A DNA stretch of 64,000 nucleotides from Mycolicibacterium doricum (GTDB taxonomy: Bacteria; Actinomycetota; Actinomycetes; Mycobacteriales; Mycobacteriaceae), in assembly GCF_010728155.1 (NCBI RefSeq), contig NZ_AP022605.1, positions 620,001 to 684,000 on the forward strand, read 5' to 3'. The position numbers were made by a program, and so were the translations under genes. Under the pieces are notes generated by a model. That model ran no database searches. It saw only the letters and a program-made list of their open reading frames with translations, and was not told the origin of the DNA. Shown in pieces: positions 52,174 to 61,906 of the stretch; positions within the stretch are counted from its first letter, which is position 1, and each line of letters starts with the position of its first letter.

Positions 52174-52606
52174 ATGCAAGACGCCATCCATGTTCGTGAC
52201 GTCTCCGACCCGTGCATGTCCGATTCTGAGGACGCCGGCGATGCCTCGTTCCACTCAACGAACGGGCACCTGATGATCGCAATCGTTCGGACCCGCTGGG
52301 AACTCGAAAAGCGCCTCTCAGTGGTCGACGCCACATTGCTCGGCTTCCACCGGGACCTGCACCGGTGGGTGGTGGGGGGTGCCGTCCGTCGTGCGCTGGC
52401 TGCCTGGATACATCAGCATGGGGATCGACGGCATTGGGATCGACGGCATGGGGATCGACGGCATGGAGATCGACGGAGTGTCGATCGTTTTCGCCCGGCG
52501 CGGGGGGGAACGCGTCGTCTCTGTGCGGCTGGGTACCGCCACAAGTCCCGCATCGCTACGGCCGAGCGGCGAATACCAGCCGAGGCCGCCGGTGGACGAC
52601 TCGTGA
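52174..52606 (+). pseudogene. Unrecognised DosR-driven gene, frameshifted in a G6 run
   Basis: From ATG 52174 the frame reads MQDAIHVRDVSDPCMSDSED to GFHRDLHRWVVG. Changing one base in the G run 52374-52379 joins it to VPSVVRWLPGYIS, the GIDGM repeats and EIDGVSIVFARRGGERVVSV, ending at stop 52606 (about 144 residues). Uncorrected, the first frame continues Arg/His-rich to 52638, which looks non-coding. It could also be two separate small genes. No family recognised. Position just before the universal stress gene and behind a DosR promoter suggests a dormancy role. Confidence 0.4.
52421..52480. repeat. 15-bp tandem repeat, 4 copies, encoding GIDGM units
   Basis: GGGATCGACGGCATT (52421-52435), GGGATCGACGGCATG twice (52436-52465) and the diverged GAGATCGACGGAGTG (52466-52480). 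In one frame this reads MGIDGIGIDGMGIDGMEIDG; three of the units contain or follow a potential ATG. Confidence 0.95.
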
Positions 52607-52634
52607 CGACGGCGCTCAGAAAGGACGTGCAATC

Positions 52635-53441
52635 GTGAACGGCACACGGCAGTTCTCCCCGGTTCTGGTGGGCATCGACGGGTCCGACGCGGCGATCAAT
52701 GCCGCGATGTGGGCGGTGGAGGAGGCGGTCAGCCGATCCGTCCCCTTGGTGCTCATCTGCGTGATGAGGTCCATGCATCCGTCCGCCGACGAGTACCAAC
52801 GGGAACTACACCACGCCGAGGCGTCACTTCGCGCGGCGCGCACGGCGGTCGAGGGCACTGGGCGTCCGGTGAAGGTGGACACGGAGATCGCGACCGGCCA
52901 GCCCGCGGCGGTCCTCATCGCCCGGTCCCGTGACGCACAACTCGTATGCGTCGGCTCGGTGGGGATCGGACGATACGCCAAGTCCATCTTGGGTTCCACC
53001 GCAACGGATGTCGCCGAGCAGGCCGACTGCCCGGTGGCCGTGATACGGCCACCCGACCCCGGCGGGTCGAGCGGAATCCGTTGGCTCCTCGCTGCGGCGG
53101 CCGGCGCACCCGACGACGAGGTCGTCATCTCAGGCGCGATGCGGGAAGCGCGACTCCGCGGATTGCCGGTGCTTCTCCTGGGACGGCAACCTCGGGATGG
53201 CGCCGGCCGCAACGAACTCGACCGCACCGTCGAGCAGTGGCGGAAGCGCTTCGACGACGTCCACATCTATCCGATCGCCGCCCGAGGGGGTGTCGCTCAC
53301 TTCGTCCGTGAGCATGACGAACCGATCGACCTGACGGTGATAGGCGCGGCCGACGCCGGCGAACTCGGTGGAATACTGGGCCGGCCCGGCTATCCGAAGT
53401 TGACGCACGGCCGTTCGTCGGTCCTCGTGGTCCGGGGCTGA
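52635..53441 (+). CDS. Tandem universal stress protein (Rv3134c type)
   Basis: 268 residues, the length of Rv3134c. First USP domain: SPVLVGIDGSDAAINAAMWA and CVGSVGIGRYAKSILGSTAT (ATP-binding G-2x-G-9x-GS/T pattern largely kept). The second, more diverged domain starts near residue 150. In M. tuberculosis the homologue is in the devR operon; here it is downstream of devR-devS, behind the 52078 promoter. AAAGGACG precedes GTG 52635. A triplicated sequence overlaps its stop. Confidence 0.88.
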   Translation: MNGTRQFSPVLVGIDGSDAAINAAMWAVEEAVSRSVPLVLICVMRSMHPSADEYQRELHHAEASLRAARTAVEGTGRPVKVDTEIATGQPAAVLIARSRDAQLVCVGSVGIGRYAKSILGSTATDVAEQADCPVAVIRPPDPGGSSGIRWLLAAAAGAPDDEVVISGAMREARLRGLPVLLLGRQPRDGAGRNELDRTVEQWRKRFDDVHIYPIAARGGVAHFVREHDEPIDLTVIGAADAGELGGILGRPGYPKLTHGRSSVLVVRG

Positions 53442-53470
53442 GTGGTCCGGGCACAGTGGTCCGGGGCACA
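53427..53470. repeat. 14-15-bp tandem repeat, 3 copies, across the USP stop codon
   Basis: GTGGTCCGGGGCTGA (53427-53441, containing the stop), GTGGTCCGGGCACA (53442-53455) and GTGGTCCGGGGCACA (53456-53470). Confidence 0.9.
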
Positions 53471-53540
53471 GTCGAACTTCGACCATTCCTGACCCGGGCA
53501 CTGGTGGGCACTGGCTGGTGGTCATGCCGCCCCATACCGC

Positions 53541-53561
53541 GACCTCACAAGCCGCCGGACC

Positions 53562-53574
<13 letters not shown>
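53541..53574. repeat. 17-bp tandem duplication across the stop of the phosphoribosyltransferase/esterase gene
   Basis: GACCTCACAAGCCGCCG (53541-53557) and GACCTCACAAGCCGCTG (53558-53574). The minus-strand stop of the adjacent gene is in the second copy (53562-53564); the first copy repeats it downstream. Confidence 0.9.
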
Positions 53575-55604
<2,030 letters not shown>

Positions 55605-55656
55605 CGTCTTGTCCAATGAGCTTCGTCGCGGCGGATCAGGCGTGACCGCGCAGCGG

Positions 55657-56088
55657 TCACTCCGCCGGTTTGACCGTGATGTGCTTCTCAGGGCTGGCGG
55701 GCTCCTTGAGCGGCACTGACACGGTGAGGATGCCCTTGTCGTAGCCGGCCGAGATGCCGTCCTCGTTGGCACCTGCCGGCAGGGTCACCGAACGGGTGAA
55801 GGACCCGTAGGAGAACTCCGAGCGGCCATTGGACTCCTTCTTCTCGCTGCGCTCAGCCTTGATGGTGAGCACGCCCTCGTGCACCACCACGTCGACGTCC
55901 TTCTCCGGATCCACCCCGGGGATCTCGGCCTTCAGTTCGTACTTGTCATCCTTGATGTCTTCTTCAACCTTGATGGGGTGCCCGCCGAACACCGTGCGCC
56001 GATTCCCCCACGCCGGAAAGCCGGAGAAGAAGTCGTTGATGTCAGGCCAGGACGGGCGGTGATGTTGTTGCACATCGACATTGCTCAT
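55657..56088 (-). CDS. hspX: HspX/Acr-type alpha-crystallin small heat-shock protein
   Basis: 143 residues (M. tuberculosis HspX has 144). Alpha-crystallin domain about residues 40-137: [40 protein letters not shown] and [21 protein letters not shown] holdase chaperone strongly induced in hypoxia. Two DosR boxes lie 68-103 bases upstream, shared with a divergent P-ATPase remnant. Could be a paralogue rather than the strict hspX orthologue. Confidence 0.9.
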   Translation of the reverse strand: MSNVDVQQHHRPSWPDINDFFSGFPAWGNRRTVFGGHPIKVEEDIKDDKYELKAEIPGVDPEKDVDVVVHEGVLTIKAERSEKKESNGRSEFSYGSFTRSVTLPAGANEDGISAGYDKGILTVSVPLKEPASPEKHITVKPAE

Positions 56089-56155
56089 GAGCGCTCCCTA
56101 GGAGTTCGGTAACTGCGACATCCATATCCGACCACCACCGGAGCGGCGCCCGATA

Positions 56156-56191
56156 GGGACTGAAGTCCTCCCGATGGGGGCCGTTCGTCCG
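56156..56191. promoter_or_regulatory. Pair of DosR boxes between hspX and the ctpF remnant
   Basis: GGGAC-TGAA-GTCCT (56156-56169) and GGGCC-GTTC-GTCCG (56178-56191), centres 22 bp apart. The pair can serve hspX on the minus strand. On the plus side TACGGT (56216-56221) is in -10 position for the P-ATPase remnant. Confidence 0.7.
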
Positions 56192-56253
56192 GCGACGTGC
56201 ACCGCATCGCCTGCTTACGGTGAGATCACCGAGGCCGGTCGGGCGGTGAAACC

Positions 56254-56932
56254 ATGGAAGCGGGCAGGGTGGCGACGGTTCCAGAAGCGGATATGCAAGC
56301 GCGATCTGCCGGAGGCTCACTACCGCCGAGGCCGCGCGCCGACTGGCTGCGGAAGGACCCAACCGACTGCCGATGCGGCGGGCGGCGCCGTGGTGGCGGC
56401 GCCTGGCGGCGCAACTCGTGCATTTCTTCGCGTTGGTGTTCGGGTCGGCCAGCGGGCTGGCGTTCGTGGCGGGGCTCCCGCAGCTGGGTGTCGCGATCCT
56501 GATCGTGGTGGTACCCAACGGACTTTTCGCCTTCGCGCAAGAGGAGCGGGCACAGCACACCGCAACAGCTGACAGCCCCTTGTGACCGCGTCGGGCGCGG
56601 CGTTCACCGCAATCGTGCTCGCTCAGGTGGCGAACGCGTTCGCGTGCCGCAGCGCCACCCGACCGGCGTGGGCTGTGTCGATGCGGACGAACCGGCTGCT
56701 GGTGGCGGCGATCGCCGTCGAGTTGGCCGTCCTGGTGATCCTGCTCTACGTTCCCCCGGTCGCACGTCTGCTCGGGCAGGCCGGTCCGTCGGTCACCGGC
56801 TTCACCGTCGCGCTCTGCGCCATGCCCGCGGTCGTCGTCGTGGATGCGGCGTACAAACGGCTACGGCGGCAACGGCAAGGGACTACCGGCCCTAGTCGCG
56901 CTTGGTGCGACCGGGCAGGCTGGAACGCATGA
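56254..56932 (+). pseudogene. CtpF-type P-type ATPase with core deleted
   Basis: Three coding stretches remain. ATG 56254 opens MEAGRVATVPEADMQARSAG; one base out of frame follows LTTAEAARRLAAEGPNRLPM and the first membrane region (LAAQLVHFFALVFG to NGLFAFAQEERAQH), stopping at 56585. GTG 56582 then resumes with FTAIVLAQVANAFACRSATR, TNRLLVAAIAVELAVLVILL and VPPVARLLGQ, the C-terminal membrane region. The actuator, phosphorylation (DKTGT) and nucleotide domains, some 650 residues, are gone. CtpF (Rv1997) is a DosR-regulon calcium-type transporter in M. tuberculosis. Its DosR promoter is still intact here. Confidence 0.8.
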
Positions 56933-56943
56933 GGAACGCATGA
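56922..56943. repeat. 11-bp tandem duplication spanning a start codon
   Basis: GGAACGCATGA at 56922-56932 and 56933-56943. Each copy holds an ATG. The first opens a four-codon frame whose TGA overlaps the second ATG (56940), the start of the next gene. Confidence 0.92.
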
Positions 56944-57617
56944 GGAGCGATGTGGTGAAGGTGGGCGCAGTTGCCGCCCTGCTGTATGCGGCGAGGCGCT
57001 ACTTCCGTGACTGGGGCACCACCAAAGCGGAGTCCGCCAGCCACCTGCCCGGTGATGGATTGGTCCACCCACCGGTGCTCCAAGCCACCGAGGCGGTTTC
57101 GATCGAGGCGCCCGCCGAGTCGACGTGGCCGTGGCTGGTGCAGATGGGTCAGGACCGGGGCGGTCTCTACAGCTACGAGCGCCTGGAGAACACCCTGGGC
57201 CTGCGGTACCGCAACGCCGATCAGGTCCACGACGAGTGGCAGCACCTCGCGGTGGGGGACCCGGTGAGGCTGGCGCCGAAGGGATGGCTCTGGTTGGAGG
57301 ACGGTATCGAGATGCGGGTCGCCGAACTCGTGGAGGGAAAGACCGTCGTGCTGTTCGCCGAACCGCCGGGAGTGCCCTGGACCATGGTCTGGTCGTTCCA
57401 TCTGATGCCCCGCGGGGTGGACCGCTGCCGGTTGCTGATCAGATCCCGGCTCGGATTGCGGCACCCCGGCGAGGTCATGCTCGCCGAACTGTTCGGGCCG
57501 GCGAGGGCAATGCTCACCCGCGGCATGCTGCTCGGCATCAAGCGCCGCGCGGAGAGCCACCGCCAGGCGGGGGCGGCCGCGGCCCCGGCGAGTGCAGAGG
57601 TGCACCGCGTCGGTTAG
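56940..57617 (+). CDS. SRPBCC-like (polyketide cyclase/START fold) protein with N-terminal hydrophobic segment
   Basis: 225 residues; MRSDVVKVGAVAALLYAARR suggests a short membrane anchor, and ATEAVSIEAPAESTWPWLVQ and GLYSYERLENTLGLRYRNAD match the SRPBCC-fold proteins common in mycobacteria. Ligand unknown. The ATG is in the second copy of an 11-bp duplication. Convergent with, and overlapping by four bases, the PPOX gene. Confidence 0.8.
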   Translation: MRSDVVKVGAVAALLYAARRYFRDWGTTKAESASHLPGDGLVHPPVLQATEAVSIEAPAESTWPWLVQMGQDRGGLYSYERLENTLGLRYRNADQVHDEWQHLAVGDPVRLAPKGWLWLEDGIEMRVAELVEGKTVVLFAEPPGVPWTMVWSFHLMPRGVDRCRLLIRSRLGLRHPGEVMLAELFGPARAMLTRGMLLGIKRRAESHRQAGAAAAPASAEVHRVG

Positions 57618-58063
57618 CGCACCATCCCGGCGCCGAAGACGAACCGTCGTCCGGTGACGCCCAGCGGGCGAATCCGGACATAGTGCTGTTTGACCGTCGA
57701 GGTCCACGGAAGCAATTGCGCGCGTTCGGCTTCGGCCAGTTCGTCGGCATCGTGCAGGATCCGGGCCACACCCTTGACCACGACGCTCCAGCCTTCGGCG
57801 ACGTTGTGGTCATCGGCCTCGAAAAGCACATTGTGGTTGACGGCCGTACTCACCAGCTTGGTCCCTTCTGCGGTGCGGAACAACACCGTGTGCCGCTGCA
57901 CGACGAAGTTGACCGGGAAGATCTCGGGCTGGCCGTCGACGCTGGTGATGAGCCGGCCGAGAGACACACTGGCTAACAGGTGCCAGCATTCGCTCTGGGG
58001 GAGGACGGAGACCGGCTCGGGGGCATCGGGCTTGGTTCGATCCGGCACGTTTGCATCTGACAT
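57614..58063 (-). CDS. PPOX-fold (pyridoxamine 5'-phosphate oxidase-like) flavin/F420-binding protein
   Basis: 149 residues from ATG 58063. LPQSECWHLLASVSLGRLIT, PEIFPVNFVVQRHTVLFRTA and AEGWSVVVKGVARIL are typical of small split-barrel proteins; several are DosR-regulated in M. tuberculosis (Rv3129 type). Reaction unknown. The start is set by a leaderless -10 (TAGCGT, minus strand 58071-58076), seven bases before the ATG. Confidence 0.85.
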   Translation of the reverse strand: MSDANVPDRTKPDAPEPVSVLPQSECWHLLASVSLGRLITSVDGQPEIFPVNFVVQRHTVLFRTAEGTKLVSTAVNHNVLFEADDHNVAEGWSVVVKGVARILHDADELAEAERAQLLPWTSTVKQHYVRIRPLGVTGRRFVFGAGMVR

Positions 58064-58070
58064 GGCTACG

Positions 58071-58076
58071 ACGCTA
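58071..58076 (-). promoter_or_regulatory. Predicted leaderless promoter of the PPOX gene (-10 TAGCGT)
   Basis: On the minus strand TAGCGT ends seven bases before ATG 58063, with no ribosome site between. Confidence 0.5.
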
Positions 58077-58263
58077 TCGCGCTGCGCAGGGACGCCGCTG
58101 CCGAAGGTTCCACCTTGCGATGCCAACGTCAGTTGGCCGGGACCACGGTGATGCGGTCGCGGTCACGTCGACCGGCGGACTCGGTGATCGCGTGGGCGGC
58201 AGGCCGATCCCCGTTGCGGATCGTGCGGCCGATTCCCAGGCGGCCTGGACAGCGCGGGCAACA

Positions 58264-58309
58264 GAGCCGAAAGTCCCCATCGCTCGGAGACCGGGGGGAC
58301 GTTCGACCC
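58264..58309. promoter_or_regulatory. Pair of DosR boxes upstream of DUF1918
   Basis: GAGCC-GAAA-GTCCC (58264-58277) and GGGAC-GTTC-GACCC (58296-58309), centres 32 bp apart (about three helical turns). TATCCC (58333-58338) is in -10 position, giving a start near 58345 and a 40-base leader to ATG 58386. The rest of the 322-base gap shows no supported gene. Confidence 0.65.
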
Positions 58310-58385
58310 GCGGGCTGGTGTCCTCCTGCCCCTATCCCGCGCGGACCGGGTGGACGATATTGGTTACCGGATGGAAGGGGACATC

Positions 58386-58652
58386 ATGAAGGCCAAGGTG
58401 GGTGACTGGCTCGTCATCAAGGGAACGACGGTCGATCGGCCCGACCAACGGGGTTTGATCACCGAGGTGCACTCCACGGACGGTTCGCCGCCGTACGTCG
58501 TGCGCTGGCTCGACACCGATCACGTGGCGACGGTCTTCCCCGGCCCCGATGCGGTGGTCCTGACCGCCGATGAGCAGCACGCCGCCGGCGAACGCGCCGG
58601 CCGCCGATTCGGGGCCGTGCAGTCGGCCATCCTCCGCGGCGACGCGAAGTAG
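58386..58652 (+). CDS. DUF1918 protein
   Basis: 88 residues; MKAKVGDWLVIKGTTVDRPD, GLITEVHSTDGSPPYVVRWL and HVATVFPGPDAVVL define the small beta-barrel DUF1918 family. Function unknown; common in actinobacterial stress regulons. GAAGGGGA precedes the ATG. Two DosR boxes are upstream. Confidence 0.9.
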   Translation: MKAKVGDWLVIKGTTVDRPDQRGLITEVHSTDGSPPYVVRWLDTDHVATVFPGPDAVVLTADEQHAAGERAGRRFGAVQSAILRGDAK

Positions 58653-58830
58653 TCGCCCTCCGGCTGGGGGCAGGACGGCTTCCCACACACATCTCGGATT
58701 GCGCGTCGGTTCGTGGGTTTCTACCGCGACTGACCCGAGATCGCCGACCGCGGGGGAGTGTGGCGATGCCCGTCGCTTCCGTCCGATGTGCCGGCCGCCT
58801 TACCGGCCGACGGCGATCCGTCGCCTCTGT

Positions 58831-59147
58831 TCAGTCCTCTGCTGGGTCGTCTTCGTCGATCACATGGACCGCCGCCTCCTCCGCGGAGGCCCCACCACCG
58901 TCGATACCGACGTCCGTGGCGACCAGGTCGGCCTCGTCGTCCTCGCCGAAACCTTGATCGGGCGCGACGAGCCGGCCCGCACGCGGTCCGCCGACCTCGC
59001 CCCGGCGCGGGAAGCCGACTGCCCGCTCCGCCCCCTCGACAACGGCCGCAGAGTCGGGCTCTCCTCCGAAGTCAACTGGTCTTCCTCCTCGATGCTGTAC
59101 TGGCCGGCTGCGGGTCCGGTCGCGGATCCGGACGGATCGGTGGTCAT
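58831..59147 (-). pseudogene. DUF5709-like acidic protein, frameshifted and shortened
   Basis: ATG 59147 (GGAG before it) reads MTTDPSGSATGPAAGQYSIE and EEDQLTSEE, then the annotated frame turns Arg/Ser-rich. The alternative frame resumes PDSAAVVEGAERAVGFPRRG, GRLVAPDQGFGEDDEADLVA and TDVGIDGGGASAEEAAVHVI to stop 58831, the usual C-terminus of this family. A two-base gain (or one-base loss) at GGAGGAGAG breaks the frame. The central segment also looks deleted. Confidence 0.65.
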
Positions 59148-59192
59148 GTCATCTCCTCGAGACCGTGTGAACGGGCGTTGGAAATCGGCGGG

Positions 59193-59867
59193 TCAATCCC
59201 CGGCGGGCCGGCGACCCAGATGCCGGTCGAACCACGCACTTGCCAACTCGGCCACCTGCACAAGCGTCCCGGGCTCCTCGAAGAGGTGCGTCGCGCCGGG
59301 GACGACGGCGAGCTCGCACTCGCCGGGTATGGCGGCCTGCGCCTGCCGGTTGAGGGCCAGGACCTCTGGATCGCGTCCGCCCACGATCAGCAGGGTGGGA
59401 GCCTCGACGTGGGCGAGCGCAGTCCCGGCCAGATCGGGTCGACCGCCCCGGGATACCACCGCCGCCACCGCCACCGCGGGATCAGCGGCCGCGGCCAGCG
59501 CAGCCCCGGCTCCGGTGCTGGCCCCGAAGTAACCGACCGGGAGTGAGCCGGTCTCCGGCTCTGCGGCCAACCATCTGGTCACATCGACCAGCCGCGAACT
59601 GAGCAACCCGATGTCGAAGACATTGGCGCGATCGCGCTCCTCCTCGGGGGTCAGCAGATCGAACAGCAGGGTGGCGAAACCGGCGCCGTTCAACACCTCG
59701 GCGACGTACCGGTTCCGGGGGCTGTGTCGGCTGCTTCCGCTGCCATGGGCGAATACGATGACGCCCCGCGGCTGCTCGGGAACGGCGAGGTGACCGGACA
59801 CCACGGCGGATCGGGTAGCCACGCGGACTTCCTCGTCGCGCATCAGGGATGTGTCGGAGCGCGTCAC
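59193..59867 (-). CDS. Alpha/beta hydrolase, dienelactone-hydrolase-like
   Basis: 224 residues from GTG 59867; ATG 59843 (216 residues) is equally possible and neither has a good ribosome site. GVIVFAHGSGSSRHSPRNRY (oxyanion region), GYFGASTGAGAALAAAADPA with the nucleophile in GASTGA, and PTLLIVGGRDPEV and VPGATHLFEEPG for the acid and His. Proteins of this type are often fused to or paired with phosphoribosyltransferases in mycobacteria. Substrate unknown. Confidence 0.85.
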   Translation of the reverse strand: MTRSDTSLMRDEEVRVATRSAVVSGHLAVPEQPRGVIVFAHGSGSSRHSPRNRYVAEVLNGAGFATLLFDLLTPEEERDRANVFDIGLLSSRLVDVTRWLAAEPETGSLPVGYFGASTGAGAALAAAADPAVAVAAVVSRGGRPDLAGTALAHVEAPTLLIVGGRDPEVLALNRQAQAAIPGECELAVVPGATHLFEEPGTLVQVAELASAWFDRHLGRRPAGD

Positions 59868-60363
59868 GAATCCAAGTGTGTCGCCGAGCGGCGATGCTCC
59901 GATACTGCCAAAAGGCCTTTCGGCGGACGGCCGAAGGGCCCGGTCCCGGCATAGCTGATGCCGAAGATCACGCCGGGCGGCGCCGACGCGTCCGGTGAAG
60001 GTGGAGACCGAGATCGCCCGTCCACCGCGCCGGCGATGCCATCGGCGTAGACCTCCGGCGAGCACCGACTCCACGGCGGCTGCCCCGTCTGGGCGTTGAC
60101 GCACACCGGGTCTTCGATGGTGCGCCGGCGTTTGCACGGACCCACGGCGACGGCCCCGTTGTACGCCTTGCGACGCGCGCCGAAATGCCGCGCCGACGCA
60201 CAGGCCTGCTCGGCGGTCGGATCTCCCACGTGAACCAGAACGCGCCTGCACACAGCACCGGTCGGGACACTCGGAACGCGCCATCACGCAGCCTCGTGTC
60301 CCCGATGCAGGGCGCCGCGTCAACGGCCACGCCGAGCACGGTTGCCCGCAGCGCGTTCGCCAT
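59864..60363 (-). pseudogene. Possible broken gene of unknown function
   Basis: Two overlapping minus-strand frames have coding-like third-position GC. The first starts ATG 60363 (MANALRATVLGVAVDAAPCI to FWFTWEI). The other continues GDPTAEQACASARHFGARRK, AYNGAVAVGPCKRRRTIEDP and CVNAQTGQPPWSRCSPEVYA to a stop at 59864. One indel near 60227 would join them. No family recognised. It overlaps the hydrolase start by four bases, so it may once have been in the same operon. Confidence 0.3.
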
Positions 60364-60473
60364 ACAGCCGGGCCCACATCGAGGTCCTCACGGCCTTGGG
60401 CGGCCGGCGCCTGAACATACTTCAGAGACACACTCAGCTAAGCTCAGAGCCCGCCCGGCAGAACCCATCCCGA

Positions 60474-60527
60474 TGTTGCACCACAATCGGCTGTTGCACC
60501 ACAATCGGCTGTTGCACCACAATCCGC
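60474..60527. repeat. 18-bp tandem repeat, 3 copies
   Basis: TGTTGCACCACAATCGGC at 60474-60491 and 60492-60509, and TGTTGCACCACAATCCGC at 60510-60527. Confidence 0.95.
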
Positions 60528-60602
60528 GTTACGGTCGGATCACCCAGCAGCGCCGGGAACTTGCGGCGCTGCCAGGCTGGCGCTGACCGACTTCGGTGAC
60601 GA

Positions 60603-60630
60603 CCTCATCGACCGAACCTCATCGACCGGG
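60603..60630. repeat. 14-bp direct repeat, 2 copies
   Basis: CCTCATCGACCGAA (60603-60616) followed by CCTCATCGACCGGG (60617-60630). Confidence 0.85.
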
Positions 60631-60827
60631 ATCTGGTCAGCCGTTGCCCACCAGGTCACCCGCGCCACTGTTGACCACCACATCGGCAGGATCAACGACG
60701 GCACAACACCCCGTGGGTGGTCATCAGAGAGACGGTTAACACTCAGCCCACGCCGGCAGACCCATATCTCTGTTCCCAGACACACGACCGACCACTCAGC
60801 CCGCAACAGCTGGGTAACCGCGGTGTG

Positions 60828-60841
60828 GTGACTTTTGTCTC
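60828..60841. promoter_or_regulatory. Predicted DosR box (GTGAC-TTTT-GTCTC)
   Basis: 8 of 10 half-site positions match, with a T-rich centre as in strong DosR sites. It lies 60 bases before ATG 60902, the first gene of the eroded pyruvate-dehydrogenase-type cluster. Confidence 0.6.
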
Positions 60842-60901
60842 TATCGGCGCCGGAGGATTTCGCGAACCATGAAGGCGACTGCACGAGCGGAAAGGACCGC
60901 C

Positions 60902-61171
60902 ATGGCCCCAATCGATCGCAACAACCCGACGTCAGGTCACTTCGACGATGTCGCGTGGCAGTTCCTCCGGTCGGAGTTCGCCGGGGCCGTCTACGGTAAC
61001 TGGCCGGTCGATCGGCGCCTCGGTGCGTTTCTCCTCCGCCACGGCTACCGCCGACTGTATGACGACGGCTCCGTGTACCATACGCTGCTCGACCGCGTCA
61101 TGGACAACATCGCCCCGGCGGTGCGTTGCGGAGCCCTAAGCCAAAGCTCCGGAGAGCAGTCCAAGCCATGA
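60902..61171 (+). CDS. Small conserved-looking protein of unknown function at the head of the E1/E2 cluster
   Basis: 89 residues; FDDVAWQFLRSEFAGAVYGN, WPVDRRLGAFLLRHGYRRLY and HTLLDRVMDNIAPAVRCGAL. Compact and well formed, with AAAGGA before the ATG and a DosR box upstream. No family recognised. Its stop overlaps an ATG (61168) that opens a 27-codon frame, possibly what is left of an E1-alpha gene. Confidence 0.6.
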   Translation: MAPIDRNNPTSGHFDDVAWQFLRSEFAGAVYGNWPVDRRLGAFLLRHGYRRLYDDGSVYHTLLDRVMDNIAPAVRCGALSQSSGEQSKP

Positions 61172-61300
61172 TCATCCGCAAGACCGCGGAGGACTGCCGG
61201 ATCACCCCGATCTCACCCGACCACGACAAGACACGTGCCACATCCGATTAGGCGCCCGTCCCGAATCCCTGTGCGGGGACGGAGGCCGGCGGCCGCTAAC

Positions 61301-61906
61301 CGGGTGGCGCTGATGGGTGAGGGTGAGGACGTCGATCGTTACGGCGGCACCTATGCCGCGTCGAGGCGACTCCTCGAGGAACCCCGACACCGCACTGTCG
61401 GAGCTCTGGTTCGTCGGGGTCAGGATCGGCGCTGCGCTGGGTGGGCTGCGTCCCACCGTCGAAATCGTGACGGTGAACTTCATTCTTCTTGCGCCCACAT
61501 ACCGGGGATCAAGGTGGTGGCCCCGGCGACGGTGGACAACGCATACGGCATGGTGATGACCGCGCTGGCGGACGACGACCCGGTCATCGTGTTCGAGCAC
61601 GTCGCGCTGGCCAACTCGTCGGCGGATGTGACGACATTGCGCGCCACCGACATCGCCCGCGCGGCGATTCGTCGCTCCGGGACGGACGTCGCCCTCATAA
61701 CCTACGGCGAGTCGCTGCCGAAGACCCTCGGCGCCGCCGAGCGACGCGCGCTCGCAGGCGTCGACTGCGAATTCGACGCGTCCGTGGCGAGGGTGTGCAG
61801 CGCCGAGGTGCCGGTGCCCTATGCCAAGCATCTCGAGCAGGCGGCGCTGCGACAGACCGCTCAGATCGTGACCGCGGCGACGGAACCCTGCGGCGGTCCC
61901 GCATGA
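61301..61906 (+). pseudogene. Gutted E1-beta subunit of a pyruvate/2-oxoacid dehydrogenase
   Basis: E1-beta sequence survives in pieces. [20 protein letters not shown] carries a six-base GGTGAG duplication. [20 protein letters not shown] and [13 protein letters not shown] are in another frame, then [20 protein letters not shown] to DDDPVIVFEHVALAN, GTDVALITYGESLPKTLGAA, and VCSAEVPVPYAKHLEQAALR to the stop. About 50 residues between NFILLA and HIPG and about 70 before VCSAEVP are missing compared with a ~340-residue E1-beta. No E1-alpha gene is present. The stop overlaps the E2 start (ATGA), preserving the old operon joint. Confidence 0.8.

Larger units (their letters stand above)
60364..60827. 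other. Gene-poor gap with short repeats
   Basis: No supported gene on either strand. It contains the 18-bp array at 60474-60527 and the 14-bp duplication at 60603-60630. AT content is locally higher than the surroundings around 60440-60540 and 60730-60850. Confidence 0.5.

Noticed and set aside
58074..58280. Minus-strand frame starting MGTFGSVARAVQAAWESAAR
   Set aside because: No ribosome site, overlaps the DosR box and the PPOX promoter, no recognisable family; not supported as a gene.
59938..59950. GGGCCCGGTCCC as a DosR box
   Set aside because: The spacing between half-sites is two bases instead of four.
60264..60277. DosR-like GGGAC-ACTC-GGAAC
   Set aside because: The second half-site matches poorly and it lies inside a possible coding frame.
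61168..61251. 27-codon frame as an independent small protein
   Set aside because: No recognisable features; more likely the residue of a deleted E1-alpha or operon joint.
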